The position numbers and the translations under genes were made by a program. Shown in pieces: positions 1 through 10,930 of a stretch of DNA of 64,000 nt. The notes beneath the pieces are model-generated. The model had not been told where the DNA came from. It searched no databases and was given only the letters and a program-made list of their open reading frames with translations. The stretch's first letter is position 1; each line of letters starts with the position of its first letter. The stretch comes from Flaveria trinervia (lineage: Eukaryota > Streptophyta > Magnoliopsida > Asterales > Asteraceae), in contig CM046442.1 of the NCBI GenBank assembly GCA_025506515.1, positions 107,032,849-107,096,848 of the forward strand. Direction: 5' to 3'.

Positions 1-1073
1 CACAAGATCTGATACGTGTGTCCGCTTGTGTGTGTGTGCTACCCACGACCGAAACGATACAACCCGAACAGACCAACCATTACTATACGCTTTGTACAGG
101 TCATTAATGCTTAACAATAACTGTCAATAGGTGTTGACTGTTCTCTGCATACAACTGTTGGGAATCTCGATCTTTCATACTTACCACTTAACATGTGAGT
201 TTCGTGGCCTTTTTTGTGCTTATACTACTTTACAAACATTTACAAACATGGGGGAAAAGTATGCTCGCCCTTTTTCTATGTTGTACAACATACATACAAT
301 TTACATACTTGGAATCAACGTGCTACTGTTTTGTGGGTACTTATCTGATACATGCTTGAGTCTGGTTTGTGGTTCTTTCTTACAATCATTTAATTCCAGT
401 GTGGGACTGACGGTTAGGTATTGGTAGTACTACTGGGTTGACACCCCCACCCTCGTGTTGGTATACTAGTTAGTACCAACAATAGCTAGGTACGGGCCTT
501 GGGTGAATATATTCCGACAAGATTCTTTATGTACGTCATTAGGTTTGGTTGTAAAGCTCTTGTCATGTGATTTGGCTTACTTATAACTATATGCACGGTA
601 TTCTGCAACAACTTTATACAGCTTCAATTACTTATTTACTTTAAACCTGCGAACTCACCAACAATTTTGTTGACCATTTTGAGCATATCTTTTCAAGTGA
701 TCATGCTAGCTGAGGTTCTAGGTGTGCTGCCTTAGTGGAGACCCTAGGATGCATTTTCGGGCCAAACTTGTCATTTTGGAAAACAATTGATGTATCTATT
801 TCAAACAACGTTATACTTTGTAACTTGTTCCCGGGTTGTGGGAATTGCATACAATGTTATCATCTATGTATTATGGTCTATGTGTCATGTTTATGCTTAT
901 GGCTATGTTGTCGTGAATACTGACTAAACACGACACAAGTCCCCTTGTTGTCGGGTGTTGTCATGACACGCTTGTCATCATTATTATTATTGCATCTCTT
1001 TCGCTTACCATGTGTTATGACGATTGCCGTCTCCTTACGCCCCCGTGTTTCCGCTCTTAGCGGGGGTGTGACA
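1..1073 (+). mobile_element. 3' end of a Ty3/gypsy-type LTR, nested in Gypsy-A gag
   Basis: The stretch ends at 1073 in GGGGGTGTGACA, the usual 3' terminus of plant chromovirus LTRs read on the plus strand. Directly after it, sequence homologous to the first gag codons and leader of Gypsy-B (22318-22680) begins. So an element inserted three or four codons into the gag of Gypsy-A. Its left end lies outside the window, so it cannot be told whether this is a solo LTR or the 3' LTR of a full element. The short ORFs here (131-427, 735-923) show no domain and are not called. The LTR assignment is an inference from the terminus and from the broken gag. Confidence 0.55.
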
Positions 1074-1434
1074 ACCGCCGTCCATCCACACACACACTGA
1101 AAGATTCAAATACCAACACGGTCATTCAAGGGAACAACTTAGTTTATGTCAAGTATAGTAAGTCCCTAATTACAGTGGCCAGTTGTGATTAGTCACTTAC
1201 TTTACTATTCATACCCCAAGCATTACCTAACCTTACTACATCGGTATTTAATCAACAATCAACACATAACCACATAACATGCGCACGTAATACCGGTTAA
1301 CATTACAAAAATACCTGATGGCACACAGCTACTCAGACTAGCATCCTTTCCCTTTCCGTCCCATTTTCAGTTTAAGTTTAGGTTTATTTTGAAAATTTAC
1401 CCGTTTCACTTAAACTTTGGCTCTGATACCAATT
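1074..1434 (-). mobile_element. Gypsy-A 5' leader and first gag codons
   Basis: Reading leftward from the LTR, this holds the primer-binding site, a leader of about 330 bp and a gag start codon (complement of 1082-1084). It matches the Gypsy-B leader at 22318-22680 nearly base for base, including the CACACACACTGAAAGATTC stretch and the leader tract around 1125-1190. Only about three gag codons remain before the nested LTR at 1073. The rest of gag and pol must lie left of the window, so this copy cannot make protein as it stands. Confidence 0.75.
1419..1432 (-). promoter_or_regulatory. tRNA-iMet primer-binding site of Gypsy-A
   Basis: On the minus strand this reads TTGGTATCAGAGCC, complementary to the 3' end of plant initiator tRNA-Met. 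It lies two bases from the LTR edge at 1435. It fixes the element's orientation as minus and marks the LTR to its right as the 5' LTR. Confidence 0.85.
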
Positions 1435-3539
1435 TGTAAGGCCCCATTCCCAGGACACTTACTGCTGGTTAAACATTGCACATAAAACATATAACTTTAC
1501 ATTTAACATTCATAAAACATTGCAGCGGAAAAATAAAAATAACTTTTCATTTCATTACAAATGTTTTTGCAGGTTAATACAATCGTTCATTTCAAAACAT
1601 CGTTCATTTGCATTATAATGAAAAAACATTAAAGAAAAGAATGTAATCGCAAAAGAGCTTAGTAGCCGCCCCGTGCCATCCTCAGTAACATTACCTGCCA
1701 ACTGGAAACACATAAAAGTCAGCGTTGCTGAGTGAGTTCTAGTTTTAAAATAAAACATACTTTACTTTTGCTAAAAGTATACTTTACTATGCATGTGATC
1801 ACACATCACACGTACACATAGATAATATTTATTATCTACATCATCATTCATTTCGTACTTACATCATTAAATCTTTACTTTCATTCGGACCAATGCCATG
1901 TGCTCCACCCCACCGTATGCCTAAAGCCGGTACCGGGCCTTAGGTCTTTCATAGACCCCGAACATTGTGCATGAAGCTGACTCTAGTTACCTAGAGTGAG
2001 TGGCAAGGGTTCCATACATATGGTCCATCACAAGGATTCGACCCTAGTGTGCATCCTTCTAGGGTAATTAACCCGGACACAATTGAGCTAACACCCTTCA
2101 TTGGGTGTGAACCTCCATACATATGCTTAATCACACGGATCAAGCCCCAGTGTGCATCCTTCTAGGGTAGCTAACCCGCACACGGTTGAGCTAACACCCT
2201 TCATTGGGTGTGAACCTCCATACGTTTGCGTGCAAGCCTTTCATACTTTCATTCGTTCATTAATGCATGCATTCATCATTTCGTTCCTATTTTCATTATT
2301 TTCCACTTTACACTACATAATACTTTTCATTTCGTTCATTAACATTTAACATAAATCCACGAGAAAATAATCATACAAAGCAAGGAACAAAACATACACA
2401 GTGATCATCATCATGCAGGGCATTATACATACATATCATGCATCATACATACCATCATGCATAAACATACAACATCATACATCATCGTCATCCATGCCCA
2501 ACATAACCTCTATGGCCTCGAAAGTCATCTTAAATGAACCCTTGGGAACCTTCCACATCAAAAAATTACATCTGCACTTTCCCTCGAAAGTGAGTATATA
2601 AACTATGTTCCCTCGGGTACACAACCCCTACTTGGGCGTATGGTCACCTTTCAGTACCATGGCCTCCCAGGCGACTAAGCACAATGTGGATTATTACCAG
2701 GCGAATGGGCCTTGTGCGAATGGACCCAATGCGGATGAACATAATGCGGATGAGTCCCATGTGAATGGAACCAATGCGGATGAACACCTTGTGCGAATGA
2801 GCAAAAATGCGGATGGACCTAGGCGAATGGCCCTCAGTTGCATGACTCCCCATGCGAATGGCCCTCAGTCGTACGACTCACATGCGTATGGACTCCAGTC
2901 ACACGACTCACATGCGAATGAACCTCAGTCGCACTCCTTTTGGCCGTATGGCCTCCAGTCGCATGCCATTCGGTCGCCTAACCCTAGCTGATGTAGAATG
3001 CAGTTCATCCCGAACCCAATCTGCACATTTCGACCTCTAAACCCTCTCAAACCTGTTCAAAGCCCAAATCAACCATCCTAAACCTTAGAAACACATACCA
3101 CAACACCATTCAAGCACACACAAGCCCAAAATCAAACTCCACTTGCATCACACACAAACACATACATACGAGTTCAACACACGCATTTCAAAAACGGGTT
3201 TCACTATGTGTTCCAGCCCTAAATTAGTTGAAAACGTGTAAAAGATGGGTCCTAGAATTCATACAAACAACACCGTCGAGTAGAGCTTCAATCCAACCCG
3301 CTACACTTCAAATTTCACACTCGAATCCACTAGAACCAAGCTTGAAACCCCTTTTTCTCTCACTTTCTCTCTTGGCTGAGTTTTTAGGAGTGTGGGGGAG
3401 GAGAGTGGGGTGCCCTCCCCTCTTAATCCCCCACTCTTTCAAGATCTTTCCTGTTTTGGCAAGTTTGGTCCCCTCTACTTTGGACTTCATTTCTTTTTTC
3501 TTCTTTCGTCGGCTTCAAAGAAAATATCTGGGTGTTAGA
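1435..3539 (-). repeat. Gypsy-A 5' LTR
   Basis: The LTR is about 2.1 kb. It begins TGTAAGGCCCC and ends GGGTGTTAGA, one base away from the GGGTGTTACA seen in the Gypsy-B LTRs and the solo LTR. It carries a tandem duplication of about 103 bp (starts near 2047 and 2150) and, at 2690-2975, a minisatellite-like block. Both features are shared with the Gypsy-B LTRs. It sits inside Copia-B gag, whose sequence resumes near 3590. Because the other end is outside the window, no target-site duplication can be shown. Confidence 0.85.
2690..2975 (-). repeat. GCGAATG/GCGGATG and CAGTCGCA minisatellite block in Gypsy-A LTR
   Basis: Degenerate units of about 15-22 bp repeat here: ATGCGAATGGACC, ATGCGGATGAAC and CAGTCGCATGACTC. 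The same block is present in both Gypsy-B LTRs (about 15355-15612 and 23840-24120), and motifs of the same kind occur in the copia LTRs. It gives rise to short spurious ORFs on both strands. Its likely role is cis-regulatory, but that is inference. Confidence 0.75.
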
Positions 3540-4275
3540 TTTACGTGTTCCTTCCCTGTGCTGGCCTCTATTATTGCATCATTCTTCAACTAATGTGAAG
3601 ATGGGTCAGCAGATGGGACCTCTTGGTCTTTAGTACCATATATCCGTTGTCTTATGGACTCATAAGAATGTGGTGGAGCAATTTCATTGCTCCCCAACCC
3701 TCCTTTGTTTTGATAACAAATTTTGGAGTGGGAGGATGATGTAATAATAGCTTGGAAGTTTTGCTCAGAAATAGCATACTTCCTGGCTTGAACCTCAGCA
3801 GTGACAAGCTGGGCTTGAGCCTCAGATAATTTGGATATTGAATCCATTATTTGAGTCTGGTAATTTGTGTGTTCATGTTTTAATAGGGAAACAGTTTTCT
3901 CTAACTCTTCAATTTTCTTTTGGTAGTTTGATTCAGCCCTTTTAAAGTCAGATTTGAAAACACTTAAATACTCAATATCATATTTAATTTCCATATTATA
4001 GTCCTGATACAGTTTAACCTTAGCAATACATGCAGGAGTATAGAGATGTTCATATACCTTACTGTCATCTGTCCCTACCATGAGTGCTTGAGCAGGAGTC
4101 ACATCCTGTACCATAAAGATCCAGTCAACTTCTTGAGCCATTGTAGTTGTCTTAGTCAACTTCCAGTGGGCTTTGATGTAGAGGGATGTGTGGAGGCCTG
4201 TGGGATTCCTAGATTTGATTTGGGAGCCTTTCATTTCCTTGCAAAGTGACCAAGCTAGTTACAGTTGTAACATTT
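3540..4275 (-). pseudogene. Copia-B gag, C-terminal part (broken)
   Basis: The 3590-4234 minus-strand frame encodes a Gag segment with a long coiled coil (many E, K, L, Q residues in the middle) preceded by a conserved stretch with the DVTPAQALM motif. Its counterpart in Copia-C is at 57121-57330, where the motif reads DVSPNQALM. Just upstream, 4235-4275 encodes the end of a CCHC zinc knuckle: CYNCN, a stop codon where Q is expected, LGHFARK, and a stop (TGA) where the last Cys (TGC) should be. The first half of this gag lies at 10931-11992, because Copia-A inserted within the knuckle codons. The left edge is cut by Gypsy-A at 3539. Confidence 0.8.
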
Positions 4276-5042
4276 TGTAGATACATGTGTACCTTGTTTA
4301 GAATCTTAATGTAAAATGTTTTTCATGTCTTATATATATGTAATTGAATGGGTATGAATGAAAATACAATGTGTGGTTGATGCATATAATGTTTAACATT
4401 TCATTGTTTATTGTGTGATAACGCATATTGAACTAACTATATAGGTTTGTGGTCATTTACATGATTCTTAGTCAATAATGATTGAGAAACATGTTTAAAC
4501 TTAATCGTGTGAAGTTCTCATGCAAATGGACCATGCTAATAGACCATATGCATGAATACTTCATGCTAATGAACAAGTCACATGAATGAACCAGGAGACT
4601 GGATCAGTCGCACGATTGAGACATAAGATTGACTCAGTCACACGACTGGACCTTTAGTCTTGCGGATGGATCAATCGCATCCTTCAGTTGCACGACTGAA
4701 TCATGCTAATGGTTTAGTCGCACGACTGAACCATGCTAATGGTTCAGTCACACGAATGAAAACCCTAACCTATAAATACCACCTATTTCGTGGAAAAACA
4801 TGACAATTCGAATACCTACACACACAATCATACCCTAGTCGTCCAGAGACTCAAGAAGACCTGTTCCAAGTTCATAGATCATAGTTGATCGTGTTCTAAT
4901 CATTCATAACGTTTCATTAATCATTAGAGTGATCATAACTATTTTCTCCCTGATTGGATCGCCAATCAAATAGGATTCGGCACTATTTGAGTTGGTATAC
5001 ACGCAGAATCAGTTCGTACTCCATACCAAAATGATGCTAACA
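4276..5042 (+). repeat. Copia-A 5' LTR
   Basis: The 767-bp LTR starts TGTAGATACATG and ends GCTAACA. Its start matches the Copia-D LTR start (TGTTGATACATG), and its last 163 bp match 10763-10925 with equal length. It has a repeat-rich U3-like part, a TATA box near 4771 and a CT/AT-rich downstream part. Confidence 0.9.
4520..4778 (+). promoter_or_regulatory. LTR promoter: CAGTCGCACGACTGA repeat cluster and TATA box
   Basis: Several copies of the near-palindrome TCAGTCGCACGACTGA (7-bp arms around CA), intact and degenerate, alternate with ATGCTAATGGACC-like units. TATAAATA follows at 4771-4778. This is the order expected of an LTR enhancer and core promoter. The same arrangement stands before the TATA box of the Copia-D 3' LTR. 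Factor binding is inferred only. Confidence 0.6.
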
Positions 5043-5044
5043 AG

Positions 5045-5058
5045 TGGTATCAGAGCAA
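5045..5058 (+). promoter_or_regulatory. tRNA-iMet primer-binding site of Copia-A
   Basis: TGGTATCAGAGCAA stands two bases after the 5' LTR and is complementary to the initiator tRNA-Met 3' end. It fixes the plus orientation. Confidence 0.9.
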
Positions 5059-5555
5059 CCGAGGTCTTGATTTGCATGTGATTCAATCGATTTTGATATA
5101 AAAATCGCGTTTTTCACTCAAAAATCAATCTTATTGTGTCAAATAGTGTTTTTCGACGTCTCCAGGTCAAAAAGTTAATGTTTTTCGGCATACGGCAATT
5201 ACGGTTCATGAGAAATTCGTGTGTTTTGCGTCAAAGTGTTCAAAACCTTCGTTTTTGCAAAACAGCAGCCTTTAGTCGCACGATTGACTCAATCGCACGA
5301 ATGAACCCATTCGCACCTCTCATACACATGATTGAACTCAGTCGCCTTGTTCATTCGTACGACTGACCAACTTCATTTGCATAGACTCCAACTACACTCT
5401 CCTTACACATGACTGAATCCAATCGCACGATTGAATTCATTTGCACACATCATTCGCACGATTGACTCATTTGCATAAGTTCAATCACACGAGTGGTCCA
5501 TTCGCACAAGTGAAGTATTTGAATTATTTGATTTCAAAAGTTTAAAGTTAACAAG
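5059..5555 (+). other. Copia-A leader with a second repeat cluster
   Basis: An untranslated leader of about 500 bp between the primer-binding site and the gag ATG. From about 5272 to 5515 it again carries CAGTCGCACGA/GACTGA and CATTCGCAC units like those of the LTR. A short ORF at 5136-5366 has no similarity to a known domain and is not called. Packaging or translation signals would be expected here but cannot be pinpointed. Confidence 0.6.
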
Positions 5556-8396
5556 ATGGAAGAACAATACTCCGCGTTCACTGCAGGTAGAGACACACGG
5601 ATCTCGAACCTCTTGCTTCTGGAGAATGAGACTGTGAATCAAAATAAACCACCTAAGCTTATAACGTTAGATGATTACCCACAATGGAAGCAACGTTTCG
5701 AGATCTACCTTAATGGAGTTGATCCCAACCTTTGGGAATCCATTGAAACAGGATATGACATGCCGGTTGGTGCAGATGGGGTAAAATTGACATTGGGAGG
5801 GATGATTGACAGCCAGAAGGTGAAATATAATGCAAAGAAAAAGGTCTATTCCCTGTTAACTCAGGATATCTTCCATCAATTTTTTGATAATAAACAGGAA
5901 AAGAAACTTTGGATAGCCTTGGAAAAACGCTATGACTGAAATACTCCGTTAAATGCACTAAAGGCAAAAGCTTTGAAGAAGGAGTTTGACAACTTCTCTT
6001 CAATGGGTAAAGAAAGTCTGGATGATGTAATCGACAGGTTCTATCATCTCATGAGTGAGCTGCATATTCATGGAGTTACAGCGTCAATGGAACACAAGGT
6101 ATCCAGCTTGGCGGATGGTTTACCAGAGAAGTGGGATTCGTTTGTATCTAATTTGAGACAAAATAGTATATCGGGAAAATTAGACATAAATGACTTCATC
6201 CTGAAATTGAGAGAGGAAGAACTTAGGATGAAATACAAGTCGCAGAAAGGAACATATGACCATAATCCTTCACTTTACAACGCCTCTTCCACAACAGCCA
6301 GTTTAGGAGCACCCCTTTAGACTGCATTTGTTTCAAGTTCAACTGCTCCTTCACCAACCATAGCTTAAGGGTTTGACACATTTGGGTCATCAAGTACCCA
6401 TTATGTTGCACCTGAGGCTAATGCTACCAAGTTAAAGACCGAGAACCTCGGGAATATCACTGTGGAGGTGGCTAAAGAACATATGGATATTTTGGCAGTT
6501 GTTGTTCACTCGTATGACGGTTTGGTTGCAGGAAAGATTGGTAATTGCCATCTAGCAGATGAAGATTACGAACAAATAGACTTGAACGAGCTTCAAAGAA
6601 TGGACATATTGTGGGCATTGGCAAGTGCTGTGCGGAGAGCTAAAATGCTTGTTAAGAAGACCGGACAGAACTTGATAGCCACTAAAGACACTACTTTTGG
6701 TTTCAATAAGTCCAAAGTTACCTGTTTCAACTGTGGAAAGAAGGGGCACTTTAAACATGAATGTGTAAAGCCCAAGAAGACAGGTAACGACAACCCGTTC
6801 TCGACTTTTAACCGTCAAGACAAACCAACAAATGGAGCTACCTCGTCTAGTATAGAGACAAAGGCCTTGACTGCTCAAGGTGACGAAGGACAAGATTGGG
6901 CCTTCAAATTTGTGTCTCTGGGAGAATCTAACATTGCAAATGTTGAGGTGTTGGATGACGATACTGAAAGTGAAGATGATATCGCGGTCTAACATTGCAA
7001 ATGTCGAGCCACTAAAGATACTGCAAATGTCAGAAACTGAAGACACTGCGAAAGTGGTCAAACCCCTTATTGAAGTAGATACCAAAACGACATGTTCAGA
7101 ATCTCCAACAGCTAAAGAGTCAACCTCTACACTGATGGCAGATTGAATTGAATCTTCACAGGTAATTACTAAAGACCAACTGTTTGACAATCATGCTTGT
7201 TATGAATGTAATAAATTTAGGGAAAGCATAGATTTGAAATTTGCTAGTTTATTAGATCACAACGATAGCTTAGTAAAGGATTTGCAACTATGCACAGAAG
7301 CAAATCGTATTTTAAAACTAAATGAGCACAGTTACAAAGAGAAAATAGAACTGTTAAATAAACAACTTAGGGAAACCGAAGTTGTGGCTTTTAACCAAGC
7401 AAATGACATTAAGTTCTATTTAAGCTCCCTTGAAGAATCTAAAAAGGAAAAAGCAGTTTTGGAAGTAGAAGTAAAATTATTAAAACAAAAACTGCACAGT
7501 TGGACTAGTTCTTCTCACATAGTTAAAAACTTAGTGAAAGAACGAAATAACAGGGAGGGATTAGGTTACAAGGTGGTTCCACCATCACATGAGATCTTGT
7601 TAAATACTAAATGTCCACAAGTAAATAACAATCTTATTAAGGATCATGTGGTGACCACTCCTCTAGTTAGTGATCCAGATTCCACGTGTCAAATGGTGGA
7701 ATCTGTCACTAAACTAAAGGAGGACACTTTGGAATCTAAGGGTAAAACGCCTAGCGTTAATTTGGAGAGCAATTTTAGACGGTTAAGGTAAAGTCAGATT
7801 CAACAACATCTAATACTAAACCCAAAAAGACCAAACAAATTAACCAAACACGTGCTTCATGTCTAAGTCCAAATAAACAAAAAGGTAAAGATGTTAAAAA
7901 GGTTTAAACAATTAATTTTTTTTAAGAATATAAAACATCTAAACAAGAAGTGACAAAACCCAACAAGCCCAAAGTCACACCGGTCTCACACACTTCCCCA
8001 CAGAGACGTCTTTCCCAACATTTTGAAGGTCGATCGTGCTACAATTGTGGAAAGAGAGGACACATTGCTTCTAATTGTCCTCAGTATCAGACACCAAGAA
8101 AAAAAGTAAAACTTCATGATACTAAACAGATTTCTTCTAAAATGAGTTCTATTACTCCACCTAAAAGCAATAATGAAACTAAAGTTCAAACCATAAGCCA
8201 GTCGTCCGTTTATCACAAACAGACCTTGCACAAAACTGGCATGTGGAAAGAAAAATCAAATCAAATGTCTGATACTGAGAGCAGTAAGAAGAATGATATG
8301 CCCTCGCTCTCAAATGGACAATGGGTTGAATTTATGATGTGGGATTCATCTGGGTTACCCAAGCCAGTTAAGGCTTGGGTCCCAAACCTTCACTAA
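5556..8396 (+). pseudogene. Copia-A gag with two zinc knuckles (broken)
   Basis: The ATG at 5556 begins a Gag of the SIRE type. The capsid-like retrotran_gag region (5556-6320, with a stop at 5937) has the YPQWKQRFEIYL motif. A first CCHC knuckle, CFNCGKKGHFKHEC, lies near 6723-6764. A coiled coil occupies 7234-7560. A second CCHC knuckle, CYNCGKRGHIASNC, lies near 8038-8079, followed by a linker ending at 8396. In-frame stops (5937, 6318, 6366, 6990, 7144, 7789) and an A/T-run region at 7915-7925 break the frame. A small local duplication of SNIANVE codons occurs near 6929-7003. Gag would form the virus-like particle; this copy cannot make a full protein. Confidence 0.85.
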
Positions 8397-8417
8397 TCAT
8401 TTCCTTTGAATGTGTAG

Positions 8418-10762
8418 GGTGTTCGTTATAGTGCTATCACAAACACTTGGATTGTGGATAGTAGAGCATTCAGGAACATGACCAGGAACCTGTCACTGCT
8501 CTCAAACGTCAAACAGATTAAAAGAGGACATGTTTCTATTGCTGGAAATAAAGGAGGTTACATCACTGCACAGGGAGAAGTGGGAAATCAGAAAGTTAAG
8601 TTTGACAAGGTCAACTATGTTCAACTACTACAAAATAACTTACTCTCGGTATCACAGATTTGTGACAAAGGTTTCAAGGTTGTTTTTGAAACAAGAAGTG
8701 CTACGTGTTGAAGAAGGAGTAAATCATTTCGGAGGACCAAATTTTAATGTCAACTTCAAGGTATAATGAGTTATACTTCTTGGATCTGTCAAAGGTCTCC
8801 ACAACCGATCATCAAGTCCAATGCTTCTTATCAAAAGCAACTGAGAAGGAATCCATCTCTTGGCACAGGAGAATGGGACAAATAAATCCAAGGAAGATGA
8901 ATTATCTCATTCAGAATGATTTGGTCAATGGAGTTAATGTTAATATCATTCAACTTATGGATTTATGTGTGGCGTGTAACAAAGGGAAATAGACCAAGAA
9001 GTCTCACAAGGCAAAGAACGCAACTCTATTGAATTGCCTCTCGAACTTCTGCATATGGATATGTTTGGTCCTGTGAGCACCAAGAGCATCGCTGGAGATC
9101 TGTATTGTTATGTAGTCACTGATGACTATTCCAGATTCCCTTGGGTAATGTTTCTGAAATCCAAATCAGAAACATTTGATTCGTTCAAACAGCTTGTGAC
9201 CACATTGGTATATCTATACAAGTTAAAGGTACGTCAGATTCGCTCAAACAACGGTATAGAATTCAACAATCAGTGGATGGAGGCATTTTGCAAAGAAAAG
9301 GGAATTCTACATCAGCTCACATCTGTCTACACTCCACAGATGAATAGAGTTGCTGAACGAAAGAACAAAAGCTTGATAGAGACAACTAGGACGATGTTAG
9401 CATACTCGAAACTACCTATCCAATTCTGGAACGAGGCAATAGCAAATGCATGTTACACTCTGAATCGAGTCTTGGTGGTTAAACAACATGGTGAAACTTG
9501 TTACGAGTTGCCCCAACAACGTAAACCTAATCTGTAGTATCTTGAATTTTTTGGCGCACCTTGTATACTGCTGAAGAAACATCAGTCAGGAAACTTCAGT
9601 GAAAAGGCTGAAGAAGGTATTTTTCTAGGATACAACATACCAAATAAGAGGGTTTACAACAACTCAATGGGTCAAGTAGAAGTGTGGTGTAACATCAACG
9701 TTCAAAGATTCACCACCCCTCTTGCAGGAAAAGGACCAGCCTTCTTTTTCGATTATGATGGATTCTTCAAGTCCTTCAACATTACTCTCACTCCTTCTAA
9801 TGCTGAGCTATCGACAAAAATGATGTTTGATGTCTTAAACACACCACCCCTAGACTCGATAACATCCAGTTCACAAGGTTAGTCTTCTAGTAACTGAGGG
9901 GGAGCACTGGATGTAAGTGACTCCTCCTCTAACGATGAAGAAGTAGGAAACGTTTAGTGGATCAGGAGGAACAGGTTCCTACTACTACAAGTACACACAC
10001 ATCAGATGTTGATGCCTCTGACACTTTGGAACCCCATACTCCCACTATCTTAGATATTGACACTGCGGTTCACAATCTGGATAATGAGGTAGTTGTACCC
10101 ACCCCTCCTGGATCTGGACTAAATGTTTATCATCCTCTGGACAATGTCGTATGGGATGTACAATCGAGAGTATGAACAAGAAATCAGCTATATTCAGCTG
10201 ATTATGCCTCAGTCATGGAAAAAGGCTACCTTCACGACGGTGCTTATCGATGTTTTGTGTCTCAATTTGAGCCAAATATGTAAATGATGCCTTAAATGAT
10301 GAGGCTTGGGTGATTGCCATGCAAGAAGAACTTCTTCAATTCAAGAAGTTAGGAGTGTGAACTCTGGTGGATAGACCTAAAGGTGTCAAGGTCATTGGCA
10401 CTAAATGGGTTTTAAAATGCAAGAGGATGACCAAGGGGTCATTATCAGAAACAAGGCTCGACTAATAGTTCAAGGATTTCGACAAGTCGAGGGAATCGAT
10501 TACAACGAAGTGTTTGCAACTGTGGCAAGAATGGAAGCCATCCGTATCTTCCTAGCCTATGCATCATATATGAAGATTAAAGTCTATCAGCTTGATGTGA
10601 TGAGTCAATCCTTCATGGTGAAATCCGAGAGACCGTGTATGTTAGTCAACCTGAGAGATTTGAGAATTCGTATCATTGGGACAAGGTTTACAAGCAAGAT
10701 AAGGCTCTATACAGGCTTCATCAAGCCCCAGAGCATGGATTTGAGGATTCGTATCATCGGGA
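8418..10762 (+). pseudogene. Copia-A pol: protease, integrase, partial reverse transcriptase (broken)
   Basis: The protease active-site region at about 8450-8480 reads DSRAFRNMT where the family has DSGASRHMT, so the catalytic DSG is altered. The gag-pre-integrase region runs to about 8995. The integrase at 9034-9537 keeps the first Asp (HMDMFGP) and the Glu (VAERKNK), but has RSNNG where RSDNG is expected, which loses the second catalytic Asp. A linker with acidic and Ser-rich runs follows, then the N-terminal RT block (RNKARLIVQGF, IKVYQLDV). RT ends in a duplicated GFEDSYH-type segment and runs straight into LTR sequence at 10763. Comparison with Copia-D shows one-base losses near 8690, 9030, 10273 and 10423. 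The YVDD motif, the rest of RT and RNase H are missing. Confidence 0.85.
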
Positions 10763-10925
10763 CATAGTTGATCATGTTCTAATCATTCACAACGTTTCAT
10801 TAATCATTAGAGTGATCATAACTGTGTTCTCCCTGATTGGATCGCCAATCAAATAGGATTCCGCACTATTTGAGTTGGTATACGCACAAAATCAGTTAGT
10901 ACTCCGTACCAAAACGGTTCTAACA
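10763..10925 (+). repeat. Copia-A 3' LTR remnant
   Basis: These 163 bp match 4880-5042 of the 5' LTR at the same length, with a few substitutions, and end TTCTAACA. The target repeat CATTT follows. The join to RT lies at CATAGTTGATC, where a short match between the two partners could have guided the deletion. Confidence 0.85.
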
Positions 10926-10930
10926 CATTT

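Larger units (their letters stand above)
4276..10925 (+). mobile_element. Copia-A, SIRE-type Ty1/copia retrotransposon (decayed)
   Basis: A plus-strand element flanked by the 5-bp direct repeat CATTT (4271-4275 and 10926-10930). Removing it rejoins the Copia-B zinc-knuckle codons exactly, which proves the insertion. In order it has a full 5' LTR, an iMet primer-binding site, a long leader, gag with two zinc knuckles, protease, integrase and the N-terminal part of reverse transcriptase. It then jumps directly into the last 163 bp of the 3' LTR. The rest of RT, RNase H, any post-pol ORF and most of the 3' LTR are deleted. It belongs to the same family as Copia-D, as shown by near-identical pol motifs and LTR ends. 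Confidence 0.9.

Noticed and set aside
131..427. 98-codon ORF with hydrophobic stretches
   Set aside because: No recognised domain, no conserved start context, and it lies in a sequence judged to be an LTR.
2605..3040. Asn/His/Ser-rich ORFs (128, 69 and 62 codons)
   Set aside because: They arise from the GCGAATG/CAGTCGCA minisatellite in the Gypsy-A LTR; the same region in the Gypsy-B LTRs is not conserved as protein.
6552..7190. Minus-strand ORF of 212 codons
   Set aside because: It lies antisense to Copia-A gag with its CFNCGKKGHF knuckle on the plus strand.
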